Positions 25,620-35,694 are shown, counted from the first letter of the stretch. The stretch is DNA of 64,000 nucleotides from JBGZFC01 sp964631255 (GCA_964631255.1 CAZVWS010000005.1:1-64000), one strand, 5' to 3'. The notes: generated from the sequence alone by a model not told the origin. A program made the numbers and translations.

Positions 25620-26984
25620 ATGCTGAGCAAATTCAAGAAAATATGGAATACGGAATCCCTCGACAATAGTTTGCACGAGGTGGAAGAAGCTATAAACCCG
25701 CAATCGGCTAAAGATTTTTTATCCAAAATATTTAAGGGCGACAAAGTAATTTGGGCTGTTTTTATCATCTTGTGTATCATTTCGTTGGTGGAAATTTTTA
25801 GCGCGACCAGCACCCTTGTTTACAGACAACAAAACCAATGGAGTCCCATTTTGCGTCATGCCATTTTTTTAATTGGCGGCGTAGGCGTTATATTGCTCAT
25901 CCACAATGTGCCGTATAAGTATTTTTCGTCGTTTATTTTTGTTCTATTTCTGGCCATTATTCTTTTGTTGTTAACACCACTTATCGGTGTCAAAGTAAAC
26001 GATGCCGATAGATGGATTTCCATCTTTGGCTTCACCATACAACCATCCGAAATAGCAAAAATTTCGTTGATGGCAACTGTTGCCTTTTTGCTCAGCAAAC
26101 AAAATGAATCAAACGAGAAACTGCTTTTTTTCTGGATGATTGGATTGATGGTTACAGTCTGTTTTATCATTGGTGTTGACAATCTATCAACCGCGGCTAT
26201 GTTATTTGGCATTTGCTATTTACTCATGTTTATTGGCAATGTAAAAATGAAACGACTACTAATGGTAGCCGGATTTGGCATTCTTCTCATTTTACTTTTT
26301 GTAGTTGTTTTGAAAATAGTCCCCGACAGTTGGACAGAAAAAGGTCCGTTGGATCGTTTAAGCACTTGGCAAAATCGTATCACCAATTTTAGCAGCAAAG
26401 CAGAATCGGAAGAAGATTATTTTGTAATAACCGATGAGAACTACCAAGTTGCACACGCCAAAATAGCCATATCCAACGGCGGTGTTCTGGGCGTTTTCCC
26501 CGGAAACAGCACCGAACGCGATTTTCTGCCCCAAGCATATTCCGATTTCATCTATGCCATCATCATCGAAGAGATGGGCATCCTGGGCGGATTATTTGTG
26601 TTGATGCTATATGTAATCATACTTATCCGATCGGGAATAATTGCCACTAGAATCAAAAAACTTTTTCCCAAATATCTGGTATTGGGGTCGGCACTGATGC
26701 TCTCTATACAAGCATTCATCAACATGGCGGTAGCAGTAAATCTGATACCTGTAACGGGGCAACCGCTGCCGCTCATCAGCCGTGGCGGTACGTCAACCCT
26801 GATCACATGTGCCTATTTTGGACTCATATTGAGTGCCGACCGATTTGGTATTGGCGTTTCATCGGAAGAGAAAAACAATGCATCCAATGCAGACACAGAT
26901 ACAAACCAAACGAACAATACCGATTCTACCAATACAATAGACCAATTGGAAGAAAAAATTGAAATGGAAATTATTCAAGTATAA
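25620..26984 (+). CDS. ftsW: Septal peptidoglycan polymerase FtsW
   Basis: A SEDS-family glycosyltransferase that polymerises lipid II at the septum with the FtsI partner. Ten hydrophobic segments are seen, with the SEDS blocks WISIFGFTIQPSEIAK, DNLSTAAM, FPGNSTERDFLPQAYSDFI and the C-terminal PLPLISRGGTSTL. The N-terminus carries about 40 extra cytoplasmic residues before the first membrane segment. The C-terminus ends in about 40 hydrophilic Asn/Thr/Asp/Glu-rich residues. Both tails are cytoplasmic by topology and could bind other division proteins; that is inference. Confidence 0.95.
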   Translation: MLSKFKKIWNTESLDNSLHEVEEAINPQSAKDFLSKIFKGDKVIWAVFIILCIISLVEIFSATSTLVYRQQNQWSPILRHAIFLIGGVGVILLIHNVPYKYFSSFIFVLFLAIILLLLTPLIGVKVNDADRWISIFGFTIQPSEIAKISLMATVAFLLSKQNESNEKLLFFWMIGLMVTVCFIIGVDNLSTAAMLFGICYLLMFIGNVKMKRLLMVAGFGILLILLFVVVLKIVPDSWTEKGPLDRLSTWQNRITNFSSKAESEEDYFVITDENYQVAHAKIAISNGGVLGVFPGNSTERDFLPQAYSDFIYAIIIEEMGILGGLFVLMLYVIILIRSGIIATRIKKLFPKYLVLGSALMLSIQAFINMAVAVNLIPVTGQPLPLISRGGTSTLITCAYFGLILSADRFGIGVSSEEKNNASNADTDTNQTNNTDSTNTIDQLEEKIEMEIIQV

Positions 26985-27025
26985 TTGGAGCAAAAGTCTT
27001 GTCGAATCAAAAATAAAACGAAAAT

Positions 27026-28198
27026 ATGAAGGCTTCACAACAAAAAAACAACACACGATTAGCCAAATCGGGCAATGAAAAAGCAACGAAGGCACGTCGT
27101 TTCATCATCAGTGGCGGTGGCACAGGTGGGCACATTTTTCCTGCTATTTCCATTGCAAATGCCATCAAAAAACGATGGGCAGATGCCGAGATTTTGTTTG
27201 TAGGAGCCGAAGGCAGAATGGAAATGGAACGTGTGCCGGCTGCCGGTTACCAAATAATTGGTTTGCCGGTAGCAGGATTTGACCGAAAAAACGTGTTGAA
27301 AAATTTCTCCGTTTTGGTCAAACTGATGAAAAGTATGCGCCAAGCACGCTCCATCGTCAAATCCTTTCAACCCGATATAGCTATTGGCGTGGGTGGTTAT
27401 GCCAGTGGTCCCACTCTTCGGGCTGCTGCTTCAAGAGGAATCAAGACGTTGCTGCAAGAACAAAACTCGTATGCGGGAGTAACTAATAAATTGTTAGCGC
27501 AAAAAGCGTCCAAAATATGCGTGGCATACGAGGATATGGAGCGTTTTTTTCCAAGTGAGAAGATAGTGCTTACCGGAAATCCCTGTCGCCAAGACTTGAC
27601 AATTTCCGACAAAAACAGAAAAGAAGGATACGATTTTTTCCAACTGAATCCAGAGAAACGAACCATTCTCATGGTGGGTGGCAGCTTGGGTGCTCGTACC
27701 CTCAACGACAGTATTGTAGCTGCATTTGAGCAAATTGCACAAGCAGACGTGCAGGTCATCTGGCAGTGCGGCAAATACTACTTTGAGGAGATGAGTAACC
27801 TGCAAAAAAGTGGCAAAATACCATCAAACATCCGTTTGTACGATTTTGTTTCGCGAATGGATTACGCCTACTCGGTGGCAGATTTGGTTATTTCGCGAGC
27901 AGGAGCGGGTTCAATATCAGAGTTTTGTTTGTTGGAAATACCGGTAATTTTGGTACCTTCGCCAAACGTGTCGGAAGACCACCAAACACAAAATGCCATG
28001 GCTCTCGTGAAAAAAGATGCCGCGGTAATGGTTACCGACGCCAATGCACGAACTTTACTCTTTGCCACGGCATTGGAACTGATAAAAGACCAAGAACGAC
28101 TAAAAACATTGAGTAAAAACATTGGTGCCATGGCGCAAAGAGACTCAGCCAATCGCATAGTGGACGAAATAGAGAAATTATTGTCTGCAACTAACTGA
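27026..28198 (+). CDS. murG: Lipid II synthase MurG
   Basis: Adds GlcNAc from UDP-GlcNAc to lipid I at the inner face of the membrane. The N-terminal glycine loop is ISGGGTGGHIFPAI, followed by GGYASGP and the C-terminal donor-site motifs VGGSLGARTLN and SRAGAGSISEF. The length is 390 residues with a basic Lys/Gln-rich leader of about 24 residues before the first strand. It sits between ftsW and murC. Confidence 0.95.
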   Translation: MKASQQKNNTRLAKSGNEKATKARRFIISGGGTGGHIFPAISIANAIKKRWADAEILFVGAEGRMEMERVPAAGYQIIGLPVAGFDRKNVLKNFSVLVKLMKSMRQARSIVKSFQPDIAIGVGGYASGPTLRAAASRGIKTLLQEQNSYAGVTNKLLAQKASKICVAYEDMERFFPSEKIVLTGNPCRQDLTISDKNRKEGYDFFQLNPEKRTILMVGGSLGARTLNDSIVAAFEQIAQADVQVIWQCGKYYFEEMSNLQKSGKIPSNIRLYDFVSRMDYAYSVADLVISRAGAGSISEFCLLEIPVILVPSPNVSEDHQTQNAMALVKKDAAVMVTDANARTLLFATALELIKDQERLKTLSKNIGAMAQRDSANRIVDEIEKLLSATN

Positions 28199-28247
28199 TA
28201 GTAAAATTGATTGACGTTTGTGATACAAAGTTAAAAAAATTGGATTT

Positions 28248-29612
28248 ATGAATTTTAAATATATATATTTCATTGGCATAGGAGGTATTGGCATGAGCAA
28301 TCTTGCCCGATATTTCATTTCTAAAGGATTGTCTGTTGCCGGATACGACCGGATAAGCACACCGCTCACCGTGGCTTTGGAAGCCGAAGGTGCATCCATT
28401 CATTACCAAGACGATGTCCAATCCATTCCGGCTCCATTTTTACAAAAAGAGAGTACTTTGGTCGTTTATACACCAGCTGTGCCATCTTCACATAGCGAGC
28501 TAAACTATTTCAAATCCAATGGATTTACACTCATGAAACGTTCTCAGGTGTTAGGCGAAATCACAAAATCGGGCAAAGCTGTTTGTGTAGCCGGCACCCA
28601 CGGCAAAACCACCGTTTCAAGCATGGTGGCGCATTTGCTGAAGCAGTCCGAGGTAGATTGCAACGCGTTTTTGGGTGGCATTCTTAAAAATTACAACAAC
28701 AACCTGCTGCTATCCCACAAAAGCGATATCATGGTTGCGGAAGCCGATGAGTACGACCGTTCGTTTCACTGGCTAACGCCTTGGATTGCAGTGATTACAT
28801 CTGCCGACCCTGACCATCTGGATATTTATGGAACTGCCGAAGCCTATCGCGAAAGTTTCGAGATTTTCACTTCACTCATCCGAGAAAACGGTTATCTGAT
28901 TATCAAAAAAGATGCGCCTGTAACACCTCGTTGCCATCCATCGGTAAAAATATATACCTATTCTGAAACGGAAGGCGATTTTCATGCCGAAAATATCCGG
29001 ATAGGAAATGGCGAAATATTTTTCGATTTTGTTTCACCCAACTTAGTTATCAAAGATTTGCAACTTGGCGTACCGGTAAAAATTAATATCGAAAATGCCA
29101 TTGCAGCCATAGCAGCGGCCAATTTGTGCGGGGCAAAACCGGATGAGATAAAACGGGCAATACAATCGTTTGCCGGAGCAAAAAGGCGGTTCGATTTTCA
29201 AATAAAAACACCCGATTTGGTCTTCATCGACGATTACGCGCATCACCCGCAAGAGTTGGCGGCTTCCATCCAATCGGTACGGATGTTGTATCCGCACAAA
29301 AAAGTTACCGGAATTTTTCAGCCGCACCTTTATACACGCACACGAGATTTTGCCAACGAATTTGCCGAAAGTTTATCTCTGCTCGACGATGTAATTTTAT
29401 TGGACATATACCCGGCACGCGAAGAGCCGATTGCAGGGATAACATCCGAAATTATTTTCGACAAAATCACCTCTTCACAAAAAGTATTGCTTCATAAAAA
29501 CGAGTTACTCGATTATTTACAAAATAAAAAACCGGAAGTTCTTTTAACCATTGGTGCAGGCGATATCGATGCCCTGATACTAAAAATAAAAGAGCTGCTC
29601 ACAGAAAATTAA
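28248..29612 (+). CDS. murC: UDP-N-acetylmuramate:L-alanine ligase MurC
   Basis: Adds the first amino acid of the stem peptide. It has the N-terminal IGIGGIGMSNLARYF, the ATP loop CVAGTHGKTTVSSMV, VAEADEYDRSF and the central TSADPDHLDIYG block. C-terminal DDYAHHPQEL and FQPHLYTRTRDF are the MurC hallmark. It has 454 residues, the usual length, and ends 12 bp before ftsQ. Confidence 0.96.
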   Translation: MNFKYIYFIGIGGIGMSNLARYFISKGLSVAGYDRISTPLTVALEAEGASIHYQDDVQSIPAPFLQKESTLVVYTPAVPSSHSELNYFKSNGFTLMKRSQVLGEITKSGKAVCVAGTHGKTTVSSMVAHLLKQSEVDCNAFLGGILKNYNNNLLLSHKSDIMVAEADEYDRSFHWLTPWIAVITSADPDHLDIYGTAEAYRESFEIFTSLIRENGYLIIKKDAPVTPRCHPSVKIYTYSETEGDFHAENIRIGNGEIFFDFVSPNLVIKDLQLGVPVKINIENAIAAIAAANLCGAKPDEIKRAIQSFAGAKRRFDFQIKTPDLVFIDDYAHHPQELAASIQSVRMLYPHKKVTGIFQPHLYTRTRDFANEFAESLSLLDDVILLDIYPAREEPIAGITSEIIFDKITSSQKVLLHKNELLDYLQNKKPEVLLTIGAGDIDALILKIKELLTEN

Positions 29613-29624
29613 TAACGAAACGGG

Positions 29625-30356
29625 ATGAAAAAAATTCTAATCATACTCCTCTCCATCATCATTATCGGATACCTTATTTTTTCGGTAATATTCTTCGGCA
29701 AATCGTCGAAAGAAGAGGTTTGTGAGCGTTTTGAGGTAATTATAAAAGATAGCACAGACGTGCAATTTGTAACAGAAGCGGATATCGTGAATCTCGTCAA
29801 ATACAAAGAGATGTATCCGGTGGGAAAGAAAATTGAAGAGATAAACACGTTGGCAATTCGCGACACAATAATGAGAAACAAACTGGTGGAAACGGCAAAA
29901 GTTTACCATGCACAAGAGGGTATTGTGGTTGCAAGTATCACGCAACGCAAACCAATATTGCGAGTCATTTCCGATATAAAAGGTAATTTTTATATCGACA
30001 ACAAACAAGAATATATGCCAATTTCGTCCAATTTCGCCGTGTATGTACCCATCGCTACAGGTTCTATTGACGAAGATTTCGCGAAAAATGAATTATTCGA
30101 TTTTGCTATGTTTTTACAAGAAAATCCAGATTGGGACGCGTGGATCGAGCAAATTGTGGTAAAACCGAACAAAGAAATTGAATTGATACCTCGCATGGGC
30201 GATTTCAAAATAGCTTTTGGAAAACTGGAAAAATATCCCGAGAAACTTGCCAAATTTGCCCTTTTCATCGAGAAGGGATTGAACACCGTGGGATGGAACA
30301 GATACTCAGAAATCAATTTGAAATATGACAACCAAGTGGTTTGTACAAAAAAATGA
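29625..30356 (+). CDS. ftsQ: Cell division protein FtsQ
   Basis: A bitopic division protein of 243 residues. It has one N-terminal membrane segment (about 3-22) and then a POTRA-like domain (CERFEVIIKDSTDVQFVTEADIVNLV), followed by a beta domain ending in INLKYDNQVVCTKK. It links FtsL and the septal synthase to the cytoplasmic ring. The call relies on topology and position between murC and ftsA as well as weak family resemblance. Confidence 0.9.
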   Translation: MKKILIILLSIIIIGYLIFSVIFFGKSSKEEVCERFEVIIKDSTDVQFVTEADIVNLVKYKEMYPVGKKIEEINTLAIRDTIMRNKLVETAKVYHAQEGIVVASITQRKPILRVISDIKGNFYIDNKQEYMPISSNFAVYVPIATGSIDEDFAKNELFDFAMFLQENPDWDAWIEQIVVKPNKEIELIPRMGDFKIAFGKLEKYPEKLAKFALFIEKGLNTVGWNRYSEINLKYDNQVVCTKK

Positions 30357-30433
30357 TTTATTTAGAAAACAAAATCTAATATTAAATGTTGGATATAAGG
30401 ATGTATAACGCAGTAAATGTAAAGGAAATAGAT

Positions 30434-31801
30434 ATGACGCAAACAGGATTTATAGCAGCCATCGATTTAGGAACTTCCAAAATAAAAGGAGTAATCGGTC
30501 GCAAAAGCGAAAATGGAATTGTTTCGATATTGGGATACCAAGAAATCCCTTCAAACAATTGTATCCGACGAGGAATTATACACAACATGGAAGAAACCGG
30601 TTCCAATGTTCGCAAACTGATTGACTTCTTGGAGAAAAAAACCGGTAAAAAAATTGGTCATGTTTACGTTTCTCTAAACGGACAATCGCTTTACTCTACC
30701 AATATCAGAGAGTTGAAACAGTTCGTAGAATCGGGCGTGGTTACACAAGAAGATGTAAACAAACTACGCGCCAGTGCCGACAGTTTTAAACCCGATTTCA
30801 AAACCATATATGATATTGCCGACGTAGAGTACTTTGTTGACAGTAAATCGGAGAAAAATCCCATTGGCGTAGCCTGTTCGCTCCTCGAAGCCGATTTCAA
30901 GGCAATTGTAGGGCGTCCCAATCTTAGTGGCAACATAAAAAACGTCATCGAAAGTAAAACCGATACAACTATAGCCGATTTCATTATTGGCCCGCTTGCC
31001 ACAGCAGCTGCTACTCTTACCGAAGAAGAAAAAGAGTTAGGTTGCGCATTAATCGATTTTGGAGCCGGCACTACCACACTGTCCATTTACAAAGACGATT
31101 TACTTCGCTACATGGTTGTAATTCCGTTTGGTGGTCGAAATATTACCAAAGACATTTGCGAACTCAATTTTACCGAAGTAGATGCCGAGCAATACAAAAC
31201 CAAATATGGCAAAGCCAAAGAAAAAAAAGAGCCAAGCACAAACAAATCGTTTTTTCCAACTCCATTTTCTATGTCGTCTGCCCCAAAAATAGATATCAAT
31301 TTAGAAGAGCTCAACAATGTCATTGTACTGCGTTTGGACGAAATTACCGCCAATATCAAAGAGCAAATTGAGCAATCGGGCTACAGAGGAAAACTGGGAG
31401 CCGGGCTGGTTATTACGGGCGGCGCATCGCAACTGAAAAATTTAGATATCTATCTGGAAGAAAAATTGGATATGAAATTGCGTAAAGCAGCCACAAAAAA
31501 AACGGCAATTAACAACTCTGCCGAACTCGTCAACGACCCCTCTTATACCCAACTATTGGGCATGCTTATTTTGGCAGAAAAAGATTGCGAATGGGTAGAG
31601 CAAGTAACTACCAACGAAGAAGATACTACGCAATTTGAAGACACGTTTGAAACCACCCCGAGAGGTAAAAAATCGGTGGATAAACTCAGAGAAATGGTTA
31701 ATAAAAAGAATGAGAAAAAACAGGAAAAACCTAAAGGCACCTTCAGTAAAACATTGGGTGATATCTTTAATAATTTATTCTCCGAGGAAAATGATGAATA
31801 A
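30434..31801 (+). CDS. ftsA: Cell division protein FtsA
   Basis: An actin-like ATPase that ties FtsZ filaments to the membrane. It begins MTQTGFIAAIDLGTSKIKG, with the phosphate-1 loop, and contains the SHS2 insertion (HVYVSLNGQSLYS), the phosphate-2 strand ALIDFGAGTTTLSIY and VITGGASQLKN. I prefer the ATG at 30434 (455 residues) because AAAGGAA lies 6 bp before it; in-frame ATGs at 30386 and 30401 would add residues unlike the family. The C-terminal region is Lys-rich and ends GDIFNNLFSEENDE, which could form the membrane-binding helix. Confidence 0.94.
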   Translation: MTQTGFIAAIDLGTSKIKGVIGRKSENGIVSILGYQEIPSNNCIRRGIIHNMEETGSNVRKLIDFLEKKTGKKIGHVYVSLNGQSLYSTNIRELKQFVESGVVTQEDVNKLRASADSFKPDFKTIYDIADVEYFVDSKSEKNPIGVACSLLEADFKAIVGRPNLSGNIKNVIESKTDTTIADFIIGPLATAAATLTEEEKELGCALIDFGAGTTTLSIYKDDLLRYMVVIPFGGRNITKDICELNFTEVDAEQYKTKYGKAKEKKEPSTNKSFFPTPFSMSSAPKIDINLEELNNVIVLRLDEITANIKEQIEQSGYRGKLGAGLVITGGASQLKNLDIYLEEKLDMKLRKAATKKTAINNSAELVNDPSYTQLLGMLILAEKDCEWVEQVTTNEEDTTQFEDTFETTPRGKKSVDKLREMVNKKNEKKQEKPKGTFSKTLGDIFNNLFSEENDE

Positions 31802-31817
31802 ATAAACTATACTTATT

Positions 31818-33104
31818 ATGAATAAAGAATTATTGAATTTCCAAATACAAAGACGCAACAATGCCATTATCAAAGTAATAGGCGTAGGCGGTGGCGGTGG
31901 CAATGCCGTAAACCACATGTTTAACGAAGGCATCAAAGATGTTACTTTTGCTCTATGTAATACCGATAGCCAAGCACTGCTAAAATCGCCCGTTCCTACA
32001 AAGGTGCAATTGGGCGAAAAAATAACAAGCGGATTGGGTGCCGGCAACAAACCCGAAGTGGCAAGAGCAGCAGCCGAAGAGAGTGTAGAGCTCATAAGAG
32101 AGCTACTCAACGATGGCACACAAATGGTTTTCATAACGGCAGGTATGGGCGGCGGCACCGGCACGGGTGCAGCACCGGTAGTGGCACGTATAGCCAAAGA
32201 GATGGGCGTACTCACGGTTGGAATCGTAAGCATCCCATTTGTGTTTGAAGGCGAACGAAAAATCATACAAGCCATCAAAGGTGTACAAGAAATATCAAAA
32301 AATGTAGATGCTCTTTTAGTCATCAACAACGAGCGTTTGCGCGATATTTACCACGATTTGGCCATACTTAATGCTTTTGCAAAGGCCGATGACACATTGG
32401 CTATAGCAGCTAAAAGCATTGCCGAATTAATTACCATAGAAGGCATTGTGAATCTGGACTTTGCCGATGTAAAAACCACTCTAAAAGACGGTGGTGTAGC
32501 CATTATGAGCCGCGGATTGGCTGAGGGGAAAAACAGGGTGAGCGATGCTATCAACGACGCGCTTAACTCTCCATTGCTCAATAATAACGATGTCTTCAAT
32601 GCTAAAAAAATACTTCTCAATCTGTCATTTGCCAGCGATAATCAACTGATTACAGAAGAAATGACCGCATTACACGATTTCATGTCCCGATTCAACAGAG
32701 AAATTGAAGTAATTTGGGGTCTTGCCATCGATGATGAATTGGAAAACAATGTAAAAGTTACCATATTGGCAACCGGTTTTGGAATTAACGATGTGCCAGG
32801 CGTACGCGAACAGCAACTGAAAGAAAACCAATTTCAAGATGAGAAACAAAAAGCAAAAGAGAAAGAAGAGAAAGAAATCTACGATTCTTATCTGAAACAA
32901 ATAGAAAAAATATACGGCAAAAAAGGGCTTAAATCCATTGCAACAAACTTCCGTATGGAGCCATTTATTTTGACGGTAGAAGAGATGGACGACGATAGGA
33001 TTTTGGAGGCATTAGAAAAAACGGCTGTTTTTAAACGAGAACGCGAGTTCGACCCGCGCAACCACAACAAAGCAAACCCAACACCTTCATCCACACTATT
33101 TTAA
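31818..33104 (+). CDS. ftsZ: Cell division protein FtsZ
   Basis: The tubulin-like GTPase of the division ring, 428 residues. The GTP-binding segments are IGVGGGGGNAVNHM, the tubulin signature GGGTGTGAAPVVARIA and the T7 loop region NLDFADVKTTL. A charged linker of about 60 residues (QKAKEKEEKE) leads to a C-terminal conserved peptide EALEKTAVFKRERE. That peptide resembles the FtsA-binding tail of other Bacteroidota rather than the E. coli form. ftsA ends 16 bp upstream. Confidence 0.96.
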   Translation: MNKELLNFQIQRRNNAIIKVIGVGGGGGNAVNHMFNEGIKDVTFALCNTDSQALLKSPVPTKVQLGEKITSGLGAGNKPEVARAAAEESVELIRELLNDGTQMVFITAGMGGGTGTGAAPVVARIAKEMGVLTVGIVSIPFVFEGERKIIQAIKGVQEISKNVDALLVINNERLRDIYHDLAILNAFAKADDTLAIAAKSIAELITIEGIVNLDFADVKTTLKDGGVAIMSRGLAEGKNRVSDAINDALNSPLLNNNDVFNAKKILLNLSFASDNQLITEEMTALHDFMSRFNREIEVIWGLAIDDELENNVKVTILATGFGINDVPGVREQQLKENQFQDEKQKAKEKEEKEIYDSYLKQIEKIYGKKGLKSIATNFRMEPFILTVEEMDDDRILEALEKTAVFKREREFDPRNHNKANPTPSSTLF

Positions 33105-33138
33105 AATTGATAAATAAACCCACAAAAAGAGATAAAAT

Positions 33139-33588
33139 ATGCCACTATTTGAAACAATAAGCGACGAAATAAAAAAAGCAATGCTTGCCAAAGATAAAAT
33201 CAGGCTGGGAGCGTTGCGAGGAATAAAAAAAGAGTTTTTGGAGGCTAAAACTGCCAAAGGCGCATCGGATGAATTATCGGACGAAACAGCTATACTCATT
33301 TTGCAAAAAATGGTAAAACAACGCAACGACAGTGCCAATATATTCTCTTCTCAAGGACGTAACGACTTGGCAGAAACTGAGATAGCGGAAGCAGATGTTA
33401 TCCGCCAGTTTCTGCCTGCTCAGTTATCGGAATCCGAATTAGAAACACAAATCAGACAAATCATTGCTCAAACAGGAGCTGCCTCCATCCAGGAGATGGG
33501 CAAGGTAATGGGCATTGCCAGCAAACAACTTGCCGGAAAAACCGACGGTAAAGCAATTTCGGAAATGGTTAAAAAACTGTTGGCATAA
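33139..33588 (+). CDS. GatB/YqeY domain protein
   Basis: A 149-residue helical protein of the YqeY family, similar to the tail domain of GatB that binds tRNA in amidotransferases. Typical stretches are EIKKAMLAKDKIRLGALRGIKKE, EAEVIRQFLPAQLSE-like residues (EADVIRQFLPAQLSE) and IQEMGKVMGIASKQLAGKTDG. Its exact role is unknown. It is the last gene of the dcw run, 34 bp after ftsZ, and an intrinsic terminator follows. Confidence 0.9.
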   Translation: MPLFETISDEIKKAMLAKDKIRLGALRGIKKEFLEAKTAKGASDELSDETAILILQKMVKQRNDSANIFSSQGRNDLAETEIAEADVIRQFLPAQLSESELETQIRQIIAQTGAASIQEMGKVMGIASKQLAGKTDGKAISEMVKKLLA

Positions 33589-33616
33589 AGCCTTTTTTAA
33601 CTCCCCAACTAACAGC

Positions 33617-33653
33617 AAAAAGCAGAATAGAACCAAATTTATTCTGCTTTTTT
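33617..33653. terminator. Intrinsic terminator of the dcw cluster, possibly bidirectional
   Basis: AAAAAGCAGAATA (33617-33629) pairs with TATTCTGCTTTTT (33640-33652). The T-tract follows the stem on the plus strand. The A-tract on the other side makes it usable for the convergent proline dehydrogenase gene too. Confidence 0.85.
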
Positions 33654-33742
33654 CATTTCCTTAATGATAGGAGATTAAGAACTTTATTAGTGTTGAATAA
33701 TTAATTGGATGCGAAATAAATCCTTCTTCTATTATCGAAAAA

Positions 33743-34930
33743 TCAAGAACGTTTTCTACGTTTTATCTCTTTATCAATCAGTTTCAATTCCCTACTCGAC
33801 TGTCCTTTTACCGACGAATTTTCTTCGGCACGTCTGAATAAGTATGGCATCATGGTTTTTATGGCGCCATAAGGAACATATTTCACCACATTGTAGCCTT
33901 TTTCTGCCAAGTTGAAAGTGATGTGGTCGCTCATGCCATAGAGTTGTGCGAAATATACCGACGGGTGATTTTCGGGCAAATTATACTCTGCCAGAAGTGC
34001 TGCTAACAGGCGCGAACTCTCTTCGTTGTGCGTTGCCGCCATGAAGTCGATGGTATCGATATGTTGGATAAAATAGCGCATGATGTCGTTAAAATCTTTG
34101 TCGGTAGCAGGTTTATCCGGCTGAATGGGCGATGGATATCCTTTTTCGGCAGCTCTTTGGCGTTCGATTTCCATATATGCACCGCGCACAATTTTTAGTC
34201 CAAATTTGAAGCCGCCATCCAATGCCATCCGGTGGTGTTGTTTGATTCTGTTTATGCTATCGTGGCGATACATCTGGTAGGTGTTTTGCACGATGGCTTT
34301 CTGTTGGTTGTATTTTGCCATCATCTCCATCACGAGATCGTCTAACATGGGTTGAATCCAGGTCTGTTCGGCATCAATCAGAACGGGTATTCCCAATTCA
34401 TTTCCCCGTCTGAAAATATCGTCAACACGTTTCACAACTCGCTCATATTCTTCTTTTTCGGCTGGGATGAGCGTTTGGTTTTCACTTACCTTCACCAACA
34501 AATCGAATCTGCCTACACCGGTTATTTTGAACGCGCTAAAAGGCACTTCCTTGTGTTTGGCTGCGTATTCAATGGTGCGGATGACTTCGGCACAAGTAGA
34601 GTCGAAAAGTTTTTCGTTTTCTTCTCCTTCTACGGCAAAATCGAGTATCGAACCCACATGGCGTTCGTAGAGTTTGTTAACCACTTTGCTACAATCTTCT
34701 ATGGTTTCTCCGCCAACAAAATGGCGGTAAATAGTAGCTCTTATTATTCCTTTTATGGGAAGACGCAGAGCAAACGAGAGGTTTACCAGGTTTTTGCCCA
34801 AGTTTACGAGACCTCCGTTGTTCATCACTCTGAAAAGGAGATGGGTTTGCCTTAATCCGGCATTTGTTTTATCGCGAAAAGCAATTTCGGAATCGTTGAA
34901 ATCGAAATTTGGTGAAGTTTTAGGTTGCAT
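33743..34930 (-). CDS. Proline dehydrogenase
   Basis: A 395-residue FAD enzyme that oxidises proline to pyrroline-5-carboxylate. It is a stand-alone PRODH domain, not fused to the aldehyde dehydrogenase as in PutA. Key blocks are VLIDAEQTWIQPMLD, QNTYQMYRHDS, GLKIVRGAYMEIERQRA, the FMAATHNEES strand, and VYFAQLYGMSDHIT with the substrate-pocket region KYVPYGAIKTMMPYLFRRAEEN. I use the ATG at 34930; the frame runs to 34960 but the -7 element and start spacing fit 34930. No P5C dehydrogenase gene is in the window. Confidence 0.93.
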   Translation of the reverse strand: MQPKTSPNFDFNDSEIAFRDKTNAGLRQTHLLFRVMNNGGLVNLGKNLVNLSFALRLPIKGIIRATIYRHFVGGETIEDCSKVVNKLYERHVGSILDFAVEGEENEKLFDSTCAEVIRTIEYAAKHKEVPFSAFKITGVGRFDLLVKVSENQTLIPAEKEEYERVVKRVDDIFRRGNELGIPVLIDAEQTWIQPMLDDLVMEMMAKYNQQKAIVQNTYQMYRHDSINRIKQHHRMALDGGFKFGLKIVRGAYMEIERQRAAEKGYPSPIQPDKPATDKDFNDIMRYFIQHIDTIDFMAATHNEESSRLLAALLAEYNLPENHPSVYFAQLYGMSDHITFNLAEKGYNVVKYVPYGAIKTMMPYLFRRAEENSSVKGQSSRELKLIDKEIKRRKRS

Positions 34931-34957
34931 ACATTTATAGACTAAATATGTTTCATG

Positions 34958-34965
34958 CAAAATTA
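34958..34965 (-). promoter_or_regulatory. -7 promoter element for proline dehydrogenase
   Basis: The minus strand reads TAATTTTG, a perfect TAnnTTTG match 28 bp before the ATG at 34930. It overlaps the tail of the terminator of the upstream operon. Confidence 0.6.
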
Positions 34966-35006
34966 TAAAAAAAAATTACTCTTTGTTATTTTTAAGAGTA
35001 ATTTTT
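34965..35006 (-). terminator. Intrinsic terminator after the ExbB-ExbD-TonB-DJ-1 run
   Basis: AAATTACTCTT (34973-34983) pairs with AAGAGTAATTT (34994-35004). On the minus strand the stem is followed by a long T run (34966-34975), so it would stop transcription leaving the DJ-1 gene. Confidence 0.8.
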
Positions 35007-35139
35007 TACCATATTGTGTTTTAATTTAAAAGTTAAAAACACGAATCATTTATAATTTGTCAGCATTGCACGGTTTCAAGCAAGAAAAATGAAATAAAAA
35101 ATGCCATATTTTTCGTTCAATTTGCATCTTGACCGGTTG

Positions 35140-35694
35140 CTATTTCGCGAGCAACAATCCTTTTTCCACCTCGTTTCGTGTGGCTTTTCCGGCAATGGAT
35201 TCTACCAATTGCAGAGCAAAGTCGAAGACAAAGCCGGGACCTTTTCCGGTTGTGATATTGTCTGCCACGGTTACGCTATCGTTGGTTATTTTTGCACCGA
35301 TTAGTTCGGGTTCAAATCCGGGATAACAAGTTGCTTCTTTTCCGTCCAGCAGTCTCAATCCGCCCAAAACAAGCGGTGCAGCGCAAATAGCTGCTACATT
35401 TTTCTTTTTATCAACAAATTCTACAATCTGTTTTTTCAGTTCGGCGTGTTCGTTCAGATTTTTAGCTCCGGGCATTCCGCCGGGCAAGACAATTGTTTCG
35501 TATTGCAAAAAATCTATTTCGTCGAATGTTTTATCTGCCAAAACGGCAATTCCGTGTGCTCCCTGCACCTCTTTTTTGTTGGTTATAGAAATTGTATCTA
35601 CCTCAATTTTGGCTCTCCTCAGTACATCAACTGTACCCAACGCTTCAATTTCTTCAAATCCATCCGCTAAAAATAACGCTACTTTTTTCATCAT
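35140..35694 (-). CDS. DJ-1/PfpI family protein (YajL/ThiJ type)
   Basis: A 184-residue single-domain DJ-1 protein. The nucleophile elbow is AAICAAPLVLG, with the reactive Cys, and the conserved Glu is in ADGFEEIEALGT. Family members act as glyoxalases, deglycases or chaperones, and the sequence alone does not decide. It follows the TonB-like gene by 18 bp on the minus strand and an intrinsic terminator comes after it. Confidence 0.9.
   Translation of the reverse strand: MMKKVALFLADGFEEIEALGTVDVLRRAKIEVDTISITNKKEVQGAHGIAVLADKTFDEIDFLQYETIVLPGGMPGAKNLNEHAELKKQIVEFVDKKKNVAAICAAPLVLGGLRLLDGKEATCYPGFEPELIGAKITNDSVTVADNITTGKGPGFVFDFALQLVESIAGKATRNEVEKGLLLAK

Noticed and set aside
17457..33588. 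Missing murF and ddl in the dcw cluster as a sign of gene loss
   Set aside because: These genes are commonly outside the cluster in Bacteroidota, and the order seen is otherwise continuous with no gap or remnant.
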